Below, piece after piece: positions 18,541-32,419 of a stretch of 64,000 nucleotides of DNA. Numbering within the stretch: position 1 is the stretch's first letter; each line of letters begins with the position of its first letter. The notes beneath the pieces were generated by a model, which was given only the letters and a program-made list of their open reading frames with translations, did no database searches and had not been told where the DNA came from. The position numbers and the translations under genes were made by a program. Source of the DNA: CAWGMT01 sp963823675. Its GTDB lineage: Bacteria; Planctomycetota; Planctomycetia; Isosphaerales; Isosphaeraceae. The stretch spans positions 1,054,001 to 1,118,000 of the forward strand of contig CAWGMT010000008.1 in the NCBI GenBank assembly GCA_963823675.1, in the 5' to 3' direction.

Positions 18541-21500
18541 GAACTCTGACCAACGCCTCGACCGGCTTCATCGGCGTCAATCCCGGCAGCGGCAACTCCC
18601 TGGCGATCCTTACTGGCGGGTTGGCCTTCGGCGGGACCATCGACGTTGAAAGCGGAACGCTGCTCCTCGAGGCTCCTTCGGTAACGGGGGCGGACGGCTC
18701 GTTCACGGTTGCCCAGGGTGCCACGGTCAATCTCGATCCCGTCCTCGTGACATACACCGGTACTTTCACCGGCTCGGGCGGGGGCACCGTCGCGATCGGG
18801 GGCGACGGCCTTCTGCTCATCGGTGACACGGGCGCGACTTTCAATTTCAAGGGCAGCCTGCTCCAGTGGACCGGCGGTGGCACCGAAGATTTCAGCAACG
18901 GTGACTTGACCAACCTGGGCACCATCAATTTCGCCGGCACGGCTGCCAAGGTCTTCGGCAGCGGCGCGACCCTGGAAAACGAGGGAACGATCATCCAAAC
19001 GGGCACCGGCAACCTCGAGCTACAAGACACCAATCCCGCCTTTCCCACAATCTTGCAGAACGACGCAGGGGCACTCTACGAGATCGAAGGAGACTCCGGC
19101 ATCATTCAAAGCGGCCAATCCGCGATCGACAATGCCGGCACGATCGAGAAGACCGCCGGGACGGGAACCTCAATCATCCAGGCCGACGGCACCCTGACCA
19201 ACACGGGGACCATCGAGGCCGACTCCGGAACAATAAGCCTCTCGGCCACGATCGCGCAAGTCTCGAGCAGCACGCTCACCGGAGGAACCTGGAACGCCCT
19301 GGGGGGCTCGACGATCCAGTTTCCAACGGGCACGAGCTTGACGACCAACCAGGCGAGCGTGACGCTGAGTGGTGCGGGTGCCGGCATTCTCGCCCTTACG
19401 AGCCTCACGAGCAACACCGGCAGCCTGACGGTCACCGGCGGGGCGACGCTCGCGACCGCGGGCAATCTTTCCAACACCGGCACCGTGACCGTCGGCCCGG
19501 CCAGCACGCTGACCGTCAACGGCAACTACACGCAGGGCTCGGCGAGCACGCTCGACATCCAGCTCGGCGGCAGCCCGGCCAGCGGCCAGTTCGGGCAAGT
19601 GGCGGTCAGGGGCTCGGCCGCGCTCGGGGGAACGTTGCAGTCCGAGCTGGTCAACGGCTATGCGCCCAATACTGGCGATAGCTTCCGGATCGTCAGCTTC
19701 GCGAGCGCGACCGGCAGCTTCGCGGCCACCGACACCCCGCTTTATCACGGCGGCAACCTCTTTCAGGCGGTGACCAATCCCACCAACATCATCTTCACCG
19801 CCGCGGCGTCGGTCGCGAATCTGGTGGTGACCAGTGTCAGCGCGAGCCCTAACCCTGTCGAGACGGCTCAAAACCTGACCGTGAATTACTCGGTGCGAAA
19901 CACGGGCAACGCGACCGCCGTGAGCTCGTGGGTCGATTCGGTGTTTCTGTCGTCCACCGGCGCGATCACCTCGTCGGCCGTGCTGCTGGGCCGCGTGACT
20001 CACACGGGAGCCGTGGCGGCCAATGGTACCTACCCCGGCACCCTGACGGCGGCCGTGCCCGCCATAGCGCCAGGAAATTACTTCATCGTCGTCGAGGTTG
20101 ACAGCCGGGGCTTGGTGCCCGATGGGAACCGCAGCGGCACCGTTCTGGCTTCCCCCACGACGCTGCTTTTGACCATGCCATCCTTGACCGTGGCGGCGGT
20201 CGGAACGACGCCCACGCCGGCCACCGGTACGATCGAGACCGGCCAGGAGCCCGGCTACCAAACGACACCCTCGCCCGGCAGTGTCGTGCAGATCACGGCG
20301 ACGACCGGCTCGACTGACGCGGCCGAGCTGCTGGTCGGATTCGACGCCATTCCGACGGAAGGTAATTCCCTGGCTGAGACTCTCGTGCCGACGGCGAGCA
20401 CGCAGCAGCTCACGTTCACCGCAGCCGAAGCCGGTACGTATTACGTTGTGCTGATCGGTCAGTCCGGCGCGGGAGATGGCACCAACTTCAGCCTCACGGC
20501 GCAGCAGCTTCCCCTCATCCTCTCGACGGTGTCCCCGACGACCGGGGGCAACACGGGGCCTGTAACCCTGGACATTTCCGGCGGCGAACTCGCAGCGGCG
20601 GATACATTTGACTTGCTGGGTCCCGGCGGCGTGTCGATCCCCGGGAGCGTGACGCAAGCGCTGAGCGGTTCCTCGGTCTACGCCACCTTCGACCTGGCGG
20701 GTGCCGCGGTGGGAACGTACGATCTGCAGGCCAGGGCGCCGGCGGGTCAAGTCGCGGTTCTTCCTGGCGCCTTGACAGTAAAGCCGGGCGCGGCAGCGAG
20801 CCTCGTCACATCGGTGCAGGTCCCCAGCGCGCAAAGAGTTGGGCGACCTGTAACGGGATACGTCGTGTACCAGAACACCGGCAACGTGGACATGCCGGCA
20901 CCCCTCCTGATCCTGAGCAGCAGCAGCCCCGACCTCGAGCTATCGCTGACCGGGGCGCCGAATCTTTCCAGCAGTCCCCAGTACGCAATGGGCGTGAGTC
21001 CCGTCGGGCCTGCCGGGATCCTCCTGCCCGGAGAAGTTGCCCAAATTCCGCTTGTGGAGGAGTTGACCACCGCGACGGGAAGCGGTCCGCTCGCACAGAC
21101 CGTGCAGCTTACATACGAGACGGCCACTTCGACCGACCCCGTTGATTACAATGCTCTCGCCGTCGTACGGCCCGACCGACTTTCGGATGCGGACTGGAAC
21201 ACCGAATGGACTTACTTCCAGACCGAAGCGGGCCCAACCTGGGGCGGCCTCGTCCATGTGCTGGACCGTTACGCGACCTATCTTGGCCAGGAAGGTGATC
21301 CGTCCACGGACTCCTTCCAGACCGTCCTCGGCTATGCTCTGCATGACGCCCTGGCCCTGGCCGAGGCCAATGCGACGGGCACGCTGTTCCTCGGCAACGC
21401 CCAGGTTCCCCTGCCGAACACGGAGATCCTCCTGTCCAATTCGACAACCGGATCCAGCGCCGGCGCGGTTTCCGAACCGGACGGCACCTTCGCCGTCGGC

Positions 21501-24500
21501 GGCCTGTCGGCGGGAACGTATAACGTGCAGGTGGTCGGTTACACCCTTTCGAGCTCGCTTCAAGTGACCATCCCAACCTCGGGCGCCGTGACGGGGCTCT
21601 CGATCGTGGCTGCCGGCCCGACGTCGTCGATAACCGCCAGCACCGCCAGCGCAACCGGGTCGATCTCGGGAACTGTCGTTAGTAGCATCGACCAGTCCAA
21701 CCTGTCGGACGTCCCGGTTGTAGCGACCGACACGGTCGATCAGTCAATGTACGAAGCGACGACCGATTCCTTCGGCGATTATCAGTTGAGCGGGCTGCAG
21801 GACGGCGCCTACGACTTGGCCATCGGCGGAGGTGCCCTCGAGACTCAGTACATCAACAACATTCTGATCAGCGGAGGCAATTCGATCCTCGGAGAGAACG
21901 TCGCGCTTGCGCCATCCGCGACGCTTCAGGGAGAGATCGTCGCCAACGGCGCCGCGGTTGCGGCGCTTTCGTCGGATTGACCGACGCCGATGGGAACGTC
22001 ATCTCGGCCACGACCGATTCCAATGGCGATTTCACGATCGACGGGCTGAGCGCTGGGACGTACGCTGAATCGGTCGTGGCCTCGGGCTTTGCGCCTTCTG
22101 CTGCGACCCTTGCCCTTTCAGCCGGCGCCACGTTTGCTGCACCGACCGTGTCTTTGGCCACTGGCAGCACCCTGACGGTCTCGGTCGTGGATACGTCGTC
22201 CACCGCAGTCGCCGACGCGATCGTCGAGCTCGCTCAAAGCGGCCAGCCGACCACGGCGATGCCGGTTGACGCCCAAGGGCAGGCAACGTTCTCCGATCTT
22301 GGCGCGGGCATTTATGAAGTGGAGATCTCCGCTCCCGACTTGAAGCTGCTGGACACCACGATCACACTCGCTGCCGGCGCGACCCTCTCGCAATCGTACA
22401 CGCTTGGGCCGGGGGATGTGGTGCAGGGGGTGGTTAGCGACGGAAACGGCTCGCCTATTGCCAACATTATCGTGCAATTGTCCGGCCAGGATGTCGCCGG
22501 AACTCCGTACAACCTGGAGACAGCGACCGCGAGTGACGGGAGCTACTCGTTCACAGGCCTGCCCGATGGCACGTTCATTGTCTCTGCCGGGAATCTCTCG
22601 GGGATCGACCAGCAGCAGGCCACGCTGACGCCTTCCGCGCCGCAGAGCGCATTGAACTTCTCCCTGGCGGGATCGATCATCACCGGCCAGGTCTTCGCCG
22701 CGGATGGAGCGACGCCCGTTCCCTCGGCCCAAGTGTTCCTGGTGCAGAATGGCCAGGCACTAGTCGAGGCGAACACCGACTCGGGCGGCAACTTCACGAT
22801 GCGTGGGCTCGCCGCGGGCAGTTACACGTTGCTCGCCGACACCGCCCAGGCGGTCACGCAGACCGAGACGATCTCGGTCGCCGCAGACGCGACCGCGAGC
22901 CCGCTCGACCTGCAAAGTGGAAGCTTCCTCGGCGCTGTCGTGAACATGGAAGGGAACCCACTCGCGGATGCCGCAATTGTCCTGGCGCCCGCTGGTATTT
23001 CGGACCTTCAGGTATTCTTCCAGGCCAAGAGCGACGTCCAGGGGCAATTTGACATCGGTGGGCTGGCGCCGGGTGAGTACACACTGGAGATTCAGGCTCC
23101 CGGGCTCGCGGATTTCACCCAGGCCGTGACAGTTTCGGCGGGAAATGCTCAGCGCCAAACGTTTGCTTTGAATTCCGGCTTGATCGTGTCCGGCACCGTC
23201 GATGATGCGGCGACCGGTGACGCGGTTGCGCAGGCGCTTGCGACTTTCTACGATCCGACGACGCACAACGCCGTCGCGGAGGTCATCGCCGACGGCAGCG
23301 GACTTTTTTCTCTACCGCTTGCTCCGGGAACGTACAACGTACTCGTAAGCGCCCCCGGGTACCAGATGATCGAGTCTCAGGGCGTCGCGGTCGCGCCGGG
23401 CAAGGCGGGGCTGAACTTCTCGCTTTCGGCGGCGGCGACCACCCTGCAAGGCACCGTCGTCGACTCCAACGGGTTGCCGCTCTCCGGCGCCGAGGTCGAC
23501 GTGGTCAACACCCTGGGCGAGACTATTGCCGCGCTGACGACCGCTCAGCAAGGCGGTTACTCGGTGGCCGGCTTGGCGCCAGGTAATTATACGATCCGCA
23601 CGTCCCTGCTGGGCTATTACCCGAGCCAACCGACGAGCGTAACGATCAACCCTGGCGCCACAGGGGCGCCGACCCTCGCCCTGGTGGCCGCCGGTACCGA
23701 CGAGATTCCGTCGCCGCAGAGCTTCAACAACGCCTCTGCTTATCAAGCCTACCTCAACGACCTTGAAGCGGCGCTCAAGGCCGGTGGTTCACAGCCCCAC
23801 CCCCTTCCAGGAGACCCGAGCCTCACCGGTCCCCCGCCGGCGGCCGGACCATGTGCTGAGGCCCAGGTCGCCCGCCAAGTGCTCCTCGCGGCCGCCAACA
23901 ACGTGGCTGCCGCATATGACGCCTGGGCACAGGCGTACGCGAACTACGAGGAGACGGAGGACACCAGCATCGGGATCACCGGTCTCGATACGCTCAACTT
24001 GATTGCTTCGATCTACGGGGCGTTTGCAAGTGGTGGACTCGGGGAAGCGGCCCAGCTCAATTCACTGCGAAGTCTCAATCTATATACTTCTGCAGGCACG
24101 GCTGGACTCGTGGGCACGGAACTGGCGAACCTGGGTTCGCTGGGTCCGGCGGTTAAGTCCTATATGAGCGGCGTTACACTGCCAACTGATTTTGCATCGA
24201 CGGTCGGTTTTATGAACGGGCTCGCGAGCGTTGTGGCCGGCGTCTTGGGCAGCGCCGCCTCGATTCCGGCGATCATCGCGGCCTTGGCCGGCAACAAAGC
24301 CGCCCTGGGCAACGGCCTTAACGTCTCCGGCGCTGGGCCAGTGCTCAATCTGATCACCACGCTCCTCGACGCGTTCCAAAGCTGGAAAGCCTTCGAGGGA
24401 GCGCAAAACACGCTCAACTCGGCACCCTTGAACTACGTCCAGGCCCTGCTCTTGTACAAGCAGAAACTAAACGCCTTCCTGGCCGCGAATAACTGCCCGC

Positions 24501-25139
24501 CGGGTTCCCACCCCCCGGTGCCGCCAGGCCATCCCTCCGCAGGTCCCTCGGCGGGCATCCATTCGATCCAGGCAAGGGATCCCAACAACATCACGGGCCC
24601 GGCTGGCTTCGGCACGCAGGGCTTCATTCAACCCATTGGACCACTACTTTACACCATCGACTTCACCAACGAGTCGAGCGCCAGCGCCCCGGCCGCGACC
24701 GTCGCCGTCACCGAGCATCTCAGTTCGAACCTCAACCTCAGCACCTTCCAACTCGGCCAGATCGGCTTCGGCAGCACGGTGGTTCAGGTCCCCGCGGGGC
24801 TTACATCCTACAGCACCGAAGTAACGCTCCCCTCGACCGCCAAGGGCGCGGGGCCCGACGGCCTGATCATCGATATCTCGGCCGCGCTGAACCCGGCAAC
24901 CGGTCTGGTCACCTGGACCTTCACCAGCCTCGACCCGACGACGCTCGACGTTCCCATCAATCCACTCGAAGGCTTTCTTCCTCCCGACGACAGCGAAGGA
25001 GACGGTGAAGGCTTTGTCAGCTACACCATCCAGCCCAAGAGCGGGCCCACCACCGGCACGGTCATCAATGCCCAGGCGACCGTAGTCTTCGACACCAATG
25101 AGCCCATCTCCACCACGGTGATCTCCAACACCATCGACG

Positions 25140-25957
25140 AGACTGTGCCGACCAGCGCGGTCAAACCGCTGCCGGCAACCACAAGCAGTCCCAGCTTCAC
25201 GGTCTCCTGGTCGGGCTCTGACGGCGCCGGCTCTGGCATCGCAAGTTACAACGTCTTCGTCTCAACCAACGCCGGCCCATTCCAGCCGTTCCAGACGGGC
25301 ACCACGGCGACCTCGGCGACCTTCACCGGCCAGGTGGGCGACACCTACGCGTTTTTTAGCGTGGCAACCAGCAACGTCGGACTCGTTCAGCGGACCCCCA
25401 CGGCCGCGCAAGCGACCACCAAGGTCGTGAAAGTCACAGTGCCGCCACCGGCGATCGTCACTTCGGTGGAATGGGGTACGATTCAGGTCAAGACCGGCAG
25501 CGGCAAGAAGGCCAAGACCAAGTCGGAGCCGGCGCTTGAGATCACCTTCAGCGAACCGGTCAGCGGCGCTGCCAACCCTGGGGCTTATGAGCTCTTCAGC
25601 GTCACGACCAAAACCGTCAAGAAGAAGCCCGTGACGACGCTCAAGCCCATTGGATTGAGCTCGATCATGGCCGCTTCGAGCCCCAGGACCACGTTGGTCA
25701 AACTGGTGCCATCAAGCAAGGTCAATGTGAGCCAGACGACCGAGCTCGAAATCATCGCCGCCGATGTCACCGACGCCGAGGGCCGAGCCTTGGACGGCAA
25801 CGACGACGGCAAGCCCGGGGCGAATTTCGTCGGCAAGTTTGGCGGCGGCGGACTGACGTTTGCTCGGCCAAGTGCTGTCGTCGGAGCCGGACGGCTTCCG
25901 GCCGCGGCCGTTGACGCGGTACTTGAGCGCATCCTCATTCGCCGTGGTGCGCGTTAG
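25140..25957 (+). repeat. C-terminal cassette of surface protein A, duplicated in protein B
   Basis: The last 270 codons match those of protein B (31600-32418). Shared landmarks are VKVTVPPPAIVTSV, IQVKTGSGKKAKTKSEPALE, KTVKKKPVTTLKPI, LEIIAADxTDAxGRALDGND and the terminus VDAVLER. Identity is very high at both DNA and protein level. Confidence 0.85.
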
Positions 25958-26549
25958 GGAGTCTTTCATCCAAGCCGGAGCACCAATCGCTATGTCGCTC
26001 AAACAGTCCCGCCGTCGCCTGCCCACGGATGACCTCCACGCCAGCCGACACCTTGCTCGGCCAAGGCTCGAAGTTTTGGAAGAGCGCACGCTCTTGACAA
26101 CCTTCGTGGTGAGCAATCCTAATGCGACGGACGACTTGACGTCACTTCAAGGCATTCTCGCCAGCCCCACGCTGGCGCCGGGCGACGTCATTACGTTCGA
26201 CAATGCGGATGTCAGCACGATATCCACCATTGGAACATTTTTCGTTCCGGCCGGCATCACCATCACGAACACCGGCAATACGCCCATCACGATCGAAGGG
26301 AGCGGATCGCACAACGATTTTGAGATTCTGCCGTTCGACGCCTCAAATGTGCAAGATCCGAACAATTTTTCCGACACTTCGACAACGACGCTGAATGGAC
26401 TCAACATCATCGGAGGCGGCCTTGGAAGCGACGTGGAGATCCCCGGTGGCGGCGGTGTTTACTTCAACTCGGATGGTAACAAAGATGCACTGTCGCTCAA
26501 GATCACCGATTGCTCGATCGACGAAAACGGGGCCCTCACCGGCGCCACC

Positions 26550-26569
26550 GGGGGGGGGGCCGGGGGGGG
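26550..26569 (+). repeat. G10 and G8 homopolymer runs inside surface protein B
   Basis: Ten G (26550-26559), CC, then eight G (26562-26569). The frame of protein B changes here: before it frame 0 reads TDCSIDENGALTGATGG, and after it another frame reads GGGVYYSGNGTLSMLNS. Confidence 0.9.
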
Positions 26570-29500
26570 CTGGATCGGGGCGAGGGCGGAGGAGTCTATT
26601 ACAGTGGGAATGGAACGCTCTCGATGCTCAACAGTACGATTTCCAACAATGTGGCTGGTTTTGCCGGCGGAGGAATCTTTGCGACCGCCGGCAAGCTGAC
26701 GATCGCGTGCAGTACAATCGCCGACAACACCGTAGACGACACGGACGGCCGTGGCGGAGGGATCTTCGCGCCGATCTCGAGCTACAGAACACGATCGTCG
26801 CGACGAATGGAGGACCTGGTCCCGTGCCGTTAGAGGATCTCCTCGCCGAAACGATCCAATCGCTGGGTAATAATCTCATCGGCGTAGACCCGCGACCATT
26901 TTTCAACGAGTTCGGTATCCCGACGGACATCAACTTCTCCGGCAGCGACTTGATCGGTGTCGATATCAGCCAGACCCTGGGCTTTCTCGGGTTCAACGAC
27001 GGAACGACCATGACCCAGGCGCTTTTGCCGGGGAACCCCGCCATCGATCATGGCAGCAACAACATCGTCGATTTCCCGACTCCGCTGTTCGACGAACAAG
27101 GCGATCCCCGGATCGTCAACGGTACGATGGATATCGGCGCCTACGAACTGCAGTCCAACGCCGACGTTGAGATCACCCCCTCCGATAACCCGGCGGTCTT
27201 CGATGAGCCCGTAACCTTCCAGGTTAACGTATCCGACGACAGTGGCAACGACCAGGTGCCCACCGGCAGCGTGCAGCTCCAGATCGACGGAGGCAACGTC
27301 GGCAATCCGGTCACGCTTGATGCCAACGGCGACGCGACATTTCCGGATGTCTCCGACTTGAGCGCCGGCACGCACACCGTCGTCGTCATCTATTCGGGAG
27401 ACAGCAATTTCCTGGGTGTGAACGCCCCCTTACCCACACTGGTGGTTCAGCCGGCCGTCCTGGCTTTCGAAAACCCGCCAACGACGCTGGTGGCCGGGCA
27501 GATATTCGACCAGAAAGTCGAGGTTGAAGACGAAAACGGCGACATCGACACCACTTACTCGGGAACCGTTGGAATGATCTTGAACAGCACGACGGGAGTC
27601 GCGCTAGAGGGAACGACGACCGTTTCCGTGAACGACGGCATCGCCGACTTCACCGATTTGCAGATTCCCACCCCGGCGCGCAATACTCGCTCACCGCGAT
27701 TTCCGATAACGCCACCATGGCCACGACCGAGCAATTCCCGGTGACCGAGGACCACCTGGATTTCACACAGTTACCAAATCCAATGATCGTCGGCCGGAAG
27801 AATACAATCGTCGTGACTCTGGAGAACGCGAACGATGAGCCCGACAGCAGCCTGGACGGCCAGACGGTGCAACTGAATGCCGATCCCAATAATGAAGCGG
27901 ACGACCATATCAATCTGATCGACACCAGCACCACGTTGCAGAACGGCGTCGCCACGTTTAGCGGGTTCATGGTGTTTCCGGCCGGCACCGGCTACACAAT
28001 CGTCGCGCAGGCGCCCAATGCCGAGAGCGTGACAAGCAACCCCTTCGACGCGGTCAACGACGCGTTTCAGTTCACGCAGCAGCCGGCCAACCGCGAAGTC
28101 GTGGGGCAGCCATTCACTCCCCAGGTGCTTGTGTCCCTGATGACTCCCCAGGGAATACCGGACTCGGGCTTTGACGGCCAGACTGTAACGCTCAGCCTCG
28201 AAGAGGACCCCAGCAATGGAAAGGCCAAGCTGTCGGGCAACACGGCGATCCTGCAAGGCGGCGTCGCCGTCTTTCCCAATCTTTCCCTGGACACGGAGGG
28301 AGACGGCTACGTGCTTCAGGCGACGATCACGGCCTCCGCTGACGACTTGACGCCCGGTAAAAGCAGCGCGTTCGAACGTGGTCCCATCCCAGATCTTGCA
28401 TTGGACCGGCTCGGGTGACGGCGATAACTGGAGCGACCCGAAAAACTGGCAAGAAAAAGCTGCGCCGGATCCCAATGACAACAATACCCTGATCTTCCCG
28501 GCTACCGGCGCGCCCCTCTCGAGCACGAATAACATTTCGGATTTGACGCTCGAAGGCATCGATATCGAGGGGGGCGGCTACAAGTTGAGCGGTAACTCGG
28601 TCGCGCTGCTCGGCACCCTGACGAGCGCGAGCGGTAGCAATACCTATTCAATCCCAACCACGCTGGGCGGCGGATCCGTGACGATAAACGTCGCAACCCT
28701 GAGCAAGCTCGAGATCACGTCGCCGTTGAACGGCCCGGGAGGGCTGACGCTAACCGGCGGCGGCACTCTGCTCCTGGATCAGAGCAACACCTACACGGGC
28801 GATACGACGATCTCTAACGGCACGCTTGCGCTGGCAACCAACGATGCCCTGGGAATCGGCACGCTGCATCTGGCCGGTGGAACCTTGCAGAGCAATGCAA
28901 CCGGCGTTGTCTCGCTTGACAACCCAATTCGCATGGAAGCCAATTCGACGATCAATGTTGGCAATGGACTGATCTTCCAGGGGTCGTCTCCGGACGAGCA
29001 ACCCACAGTGACGGTGGCAGCAAACTGCTCCCTCAACGTCGCCGCGAGTGACCCTCAAGGCAACGCTTTAACTCTTGGCAATGTTTCGTCGCAAACAAGT
29101 TCGAGCGCCACGCCATTTACGCTCAGTATTTCTAGCGACGACGAGTCGACGGTGGAAATCGGCGGGCTGGTCGACGGCTCTTTAAGCGCCAATGGCGATG
29201 TCGATTTGGTCGTCGTAGCCGATCCCGGCTCGGTTGGTGCAATCGTGGCGGGTGGCCAGCCGGGCGATGATGCTATCGTCGAGCTGGGCGGCGATCTCGA
29301 AAACCTTCCGCTCAGCGGCTCGGACACGATCACGGCGGAAGCTGGCGGCACCGTCAAGGGATTGATCGCCAACCCCAACTTCTCGGGAACGGTCATACTC
29401 GATGGCGGCACGGTGAAGGTCGGGGTCGATAACGGCCTCGGGACGGGAACCATCCAGGTTGGCTTGCCGAATTCGGACCGCTCGGCGGCCGTCGGACTTT

Positions 29501-31599
29501 TGCAGAACATCAGCGATGGCGAAGTCGATCTGGGTAATGCGCTCAAATTCTACCAGGACGCCACGTTCAGCGTCGGGGCCGGAATGTCTTTCGGGGACGT
29601 CGATGATCCCGCGCCACCCGGAGTCGAAATCGCGGCCAACAGCAGCCTTACCGTCACCGGTCAAACTTCGGCATCGTCCAGCCCGGCACTCGTCTTTTTC
29701 GGGAAGATAACCTCGGATACGGATCCTGTTTCTCATCCCGCGCCGTTTACTCTCGATCTCTTCGCGGCTTCCGGCGTGCCGGTCGAATGCAACGGGGAAA
29801 TTGCCGGCTTTCTGGACGCCGAAGGAAGCACCGACCTGACTTTGTTCGGAAATCTTGACTCGGGGTCGGCGGTCCTCGCGGGCGGTCAACCGAGCGATCA
29901 GTCCGTTGTCGAGCTCAACGATTCGACGGGCTCGGGCAGGGTCACCGCGGATGCCGGCTGCACTGTCAAAGGAACCGCCAACAACAGCGCTTTCGCCGGC
30001 ACGATCGTTCTGAACGGTGGCACGGTCAAGGTGGACACCGGCAATGGACTTGGGACGGGCACGATCCAGGTCGGAACAGCGCAAACCGGAGACTCGTCGG
30101 CGGGGTTGTTGCAAAACTCGAGCAGCGAGGCGATCGGACTGGTCAACAGCATCGAGTTCTTGGCCAGCGCGACGTTCAGTGTCGGCCAGGGACTGCAATT
30201 CAACGCGCCGGATCAGCCTGGCTCGCCGCCCCCAGTGGAAGTTGCGGCCAATTGCACGCTGACGGTTACGAGCCAAAACAGCAGCGAGGGCCCACCCTTC
30301 TTGGAGTTCGCGGACGACCTGTTATCGGACACCGATTCAGGCTCCCAGCCGTTCGCGCTCGACGTTCAGGCGATTTCCCCGGCGGAAGTCGATTTGGGTG
30401 GGGCCATCGCGGGTACCGTGAACGCCGGGGGGACCACCGATTTGTCACTGACCGGGAATCTGGTCGCAGGCGCGTCAATCACGGCGGACAATCAGTCCAC
30501 CGTCGAGCTTGGTTTTGCCGCGCAGCAAATACCAGTGACGGGATCGGGCACGCTCACCGTGTTCCATGGCGCCACGATCAAGGCCTTGACCGCCAATCCC
30601 AATTTCTCAGGCAAGGTTGTTCTGGGCGGCGGTACGGTTCAGGTGGGCGTCAGTAACGGGCTTGGCACAGCGACCATTCAAACTAATGCAATCGCTGGTA
30701 ACATTCTGACGAACACGAGCGACACGGTCCTTCAATTGCCGAATTCGTTCAACTTCATGGGCGATCTCACGCTCAATCTCGGACCAGGGATGAATTTTGC
30801 CGCGACCGGCGGTACTTCGCAGCCAGGCATCGAAATCGCCGCCAGTAGCGTGCTCACCGTGAACGGAAGCAACCCCGAGCAGCGGACGTTGTCGTTCGCC
30901 GGCGAGCTGACCTCGGACGAGAACGGTGTCGTAATCGCAACTCTCACAATTGAGTCCGGCGCCGGGGTCCTGACCCGGTTCGATGGTATTGTTGCCGGAG
31001 CCCTGTCGGTCAGTGACACCCACGTGACGCTGGACGGCACGCTGAATAACAGCTTTATTAATGTAGGGGGAGTCTCCTCAGGGATTGGGATCTTGGATCT
31101 GGGTAACGCGGCTACCGGTCAAGCCGTGCAAGGCTCTGCGACGATCCTGGTTAAAGGAGGTAACATATTCAGGGCTCAGGTTGCGAATCCCAATCTCACC
31201 GGTACGATCGAGCTCGTGGGAGGTGCCCTGAGCGTTGTGGTCGATAATGGCTTGGGCTCGATGATGATTACGCAGGACTTCCCCGGGACCTCGACCGTTT
31301 CCGGCGACCCGATCCTCGATAATCCCGTCAACGTGCAGGCCGGCACGCTCGATTTACAAGGGCAATTGACGTTCACCCAGGGCATCACCGTCGCCGCCGG
31401 TGCCAATATCGTCGTTCAAAACAATGGCACGAACGTTGCCTTCCAGGGCGCGCTCTCCGGCGGCGGCTCGATCCTGGCGCAGGGCGGTGCGCTCTCGGTG
31501 GCCAGCAGCAATAACCCGTTCTCCGGCACGGTCATCGAGTCGGGCGGCACCGTCAGTCTGCTTGGCACCAAGTCCCTTGGCACCGGCACGCTCACCGTC

Positions 31600-32418
31600 G
31601 ATCCGCCCCCCACCAGCAGCGTGGCCGCGCTGCCGGCCAGTGAGAGCACGCCGAGCTTCATCGTGAAGTGGTCGGGCAGCGACGCCAAGGGGCCGGGCAT
31701 CGCCACTTACAGCGTCTTTGTCTCCGACAACGGCGGCGCCTTCGGGCCATTCGTGAGTGATACGACCGAGACCTTGGCCCTATTCACCGGACAGGTGGGT
31801 CACACCTACGGGTTTTACAGCGTGGCGACCGATCGGCTCGGTGTGGTGCAGCCGACCCCGACCTCGGCGCAGGCGACGACCAAGGTCGTGAAAGTCACGG
31901 TGCCACCACCCGCGATCGTCACCTCAGTGCAGTGGAGCACGATCCAGGTCAAAACCGGCAGCGGCAAGAAGGCCAAGACGAAGTCGGAGCCGGCTCTCGA
32001 GATCACCTTCAGTGCACCGGTTTCTGGCGCAGCTAACCTCAGGGCGTACGAGCTGTCAACCGTCACCACCAAGACGGTTAAGAAGAAGCCCGTGACAACG
32101 TTGAAGCCGATCGCGCTCGGCTCGGTTCAGCCCGGTTCCAGCCCGAGAACAACATCGGTCGCGCTGGTGCCATCGGGCAAGGTAAACCTGGGACAGACCG
32201 ACGAGCTCGAGATCATCGCGGCCGATCTCACCGACGCCCAGGGCCGCGCGTTGGACGGTAACGACGACGGCAAGCCCGGCGGCAACTTCGTCGCCACCTT
32301 CAGCAAGAACGGCCTGACTTTCGCTAAGCCCAGCGCCGTTGCGGCCAAAGCGCAGTTGAGGGCCTCGGCCGTCGACGCGGTACTGGAGCGCGTGGACTTT
32401 CGACGCAGAGCGCGCTAA
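31600..32418 (+). repeat. C-terminal cassette of surface protein B, duplicate of protein A
   Basis: This is the second copy of the 270-codon cassette described at 25140. It ends VLERVDFRRRAR, where protein A ends VLERILIRRGAR. Confidence 0.85.
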
Positions 32419-32419
32419 G

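Larger units (their letters stand above)
16497..25957 (+). pseudogene. Giant LEPR-XLL-type surface protein A (about 3150 residues), about four frameshifts
   Basis: A TTG start behind GAGG leads into an Arg-rich segment and IEALEERLLL, the planctomycetal N-terminal signature of very long exported proteins. It is followed by Gly/Thr-rich beta-strand repeats (16600-19800), a CARDB-like domain (about 19810-20190), a segment with a pre-peptidase-like look, about ten carboxypeptidase-regulatory-like beta-sandwich repeats (21400-23700, e.g. DSNGDFTIDGLSAGTY), an Ala-rich helical part, a conserved-repeat (DUF11-like) domain (24620-25140), an Fn3-like domain and a C-terminal cassette. Frames change near 16935, 17722, 17740 and 21955. 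At 21977 a TTG overlaps a stop, but the carboxypeptidase-regulatory repeat continues across it, so this is one gene. It is probably an adhesin or structural surface protein. Confidence 0.7.
25992..32418 (+). pseudogene. Giant LEPR-XLL-type surface protein B (about 2140 residues), about four frameshifts
   Basis: ATG 25992 (GGAG 11 bases upstream) opens SRRRLPTDDL, then RLEVLEERTLL, the exported-giant-protein signature. A right-handed beta-helix region ends in a choice-of-anchor-Q-like motif (IVNGTMDIGAYELQ at about 27115). Ig-like repeats (27160-28370) follow, and then many autotransporter-associated beta-strand repeats (28380-31590), for example NTYTGDTTISNGTLALATND. The protein closes with an Fn3-like domain and the cassette shared with protein A. 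Frames change near 26560 (on G-runs), 26775, 27685 and 28372. The gene starts 34 bases after the stop of protein A, so both are likely co-transcribed. It probably forms fibrous surface material. Confidence 0.7.

Noticed and set aside
21977..25957. Separate second gene starting at TTG 21977
   Set aside because: A carboxypeptidase-regulatory repeat spans the junction, so a frameshift inside one gene is more likely.
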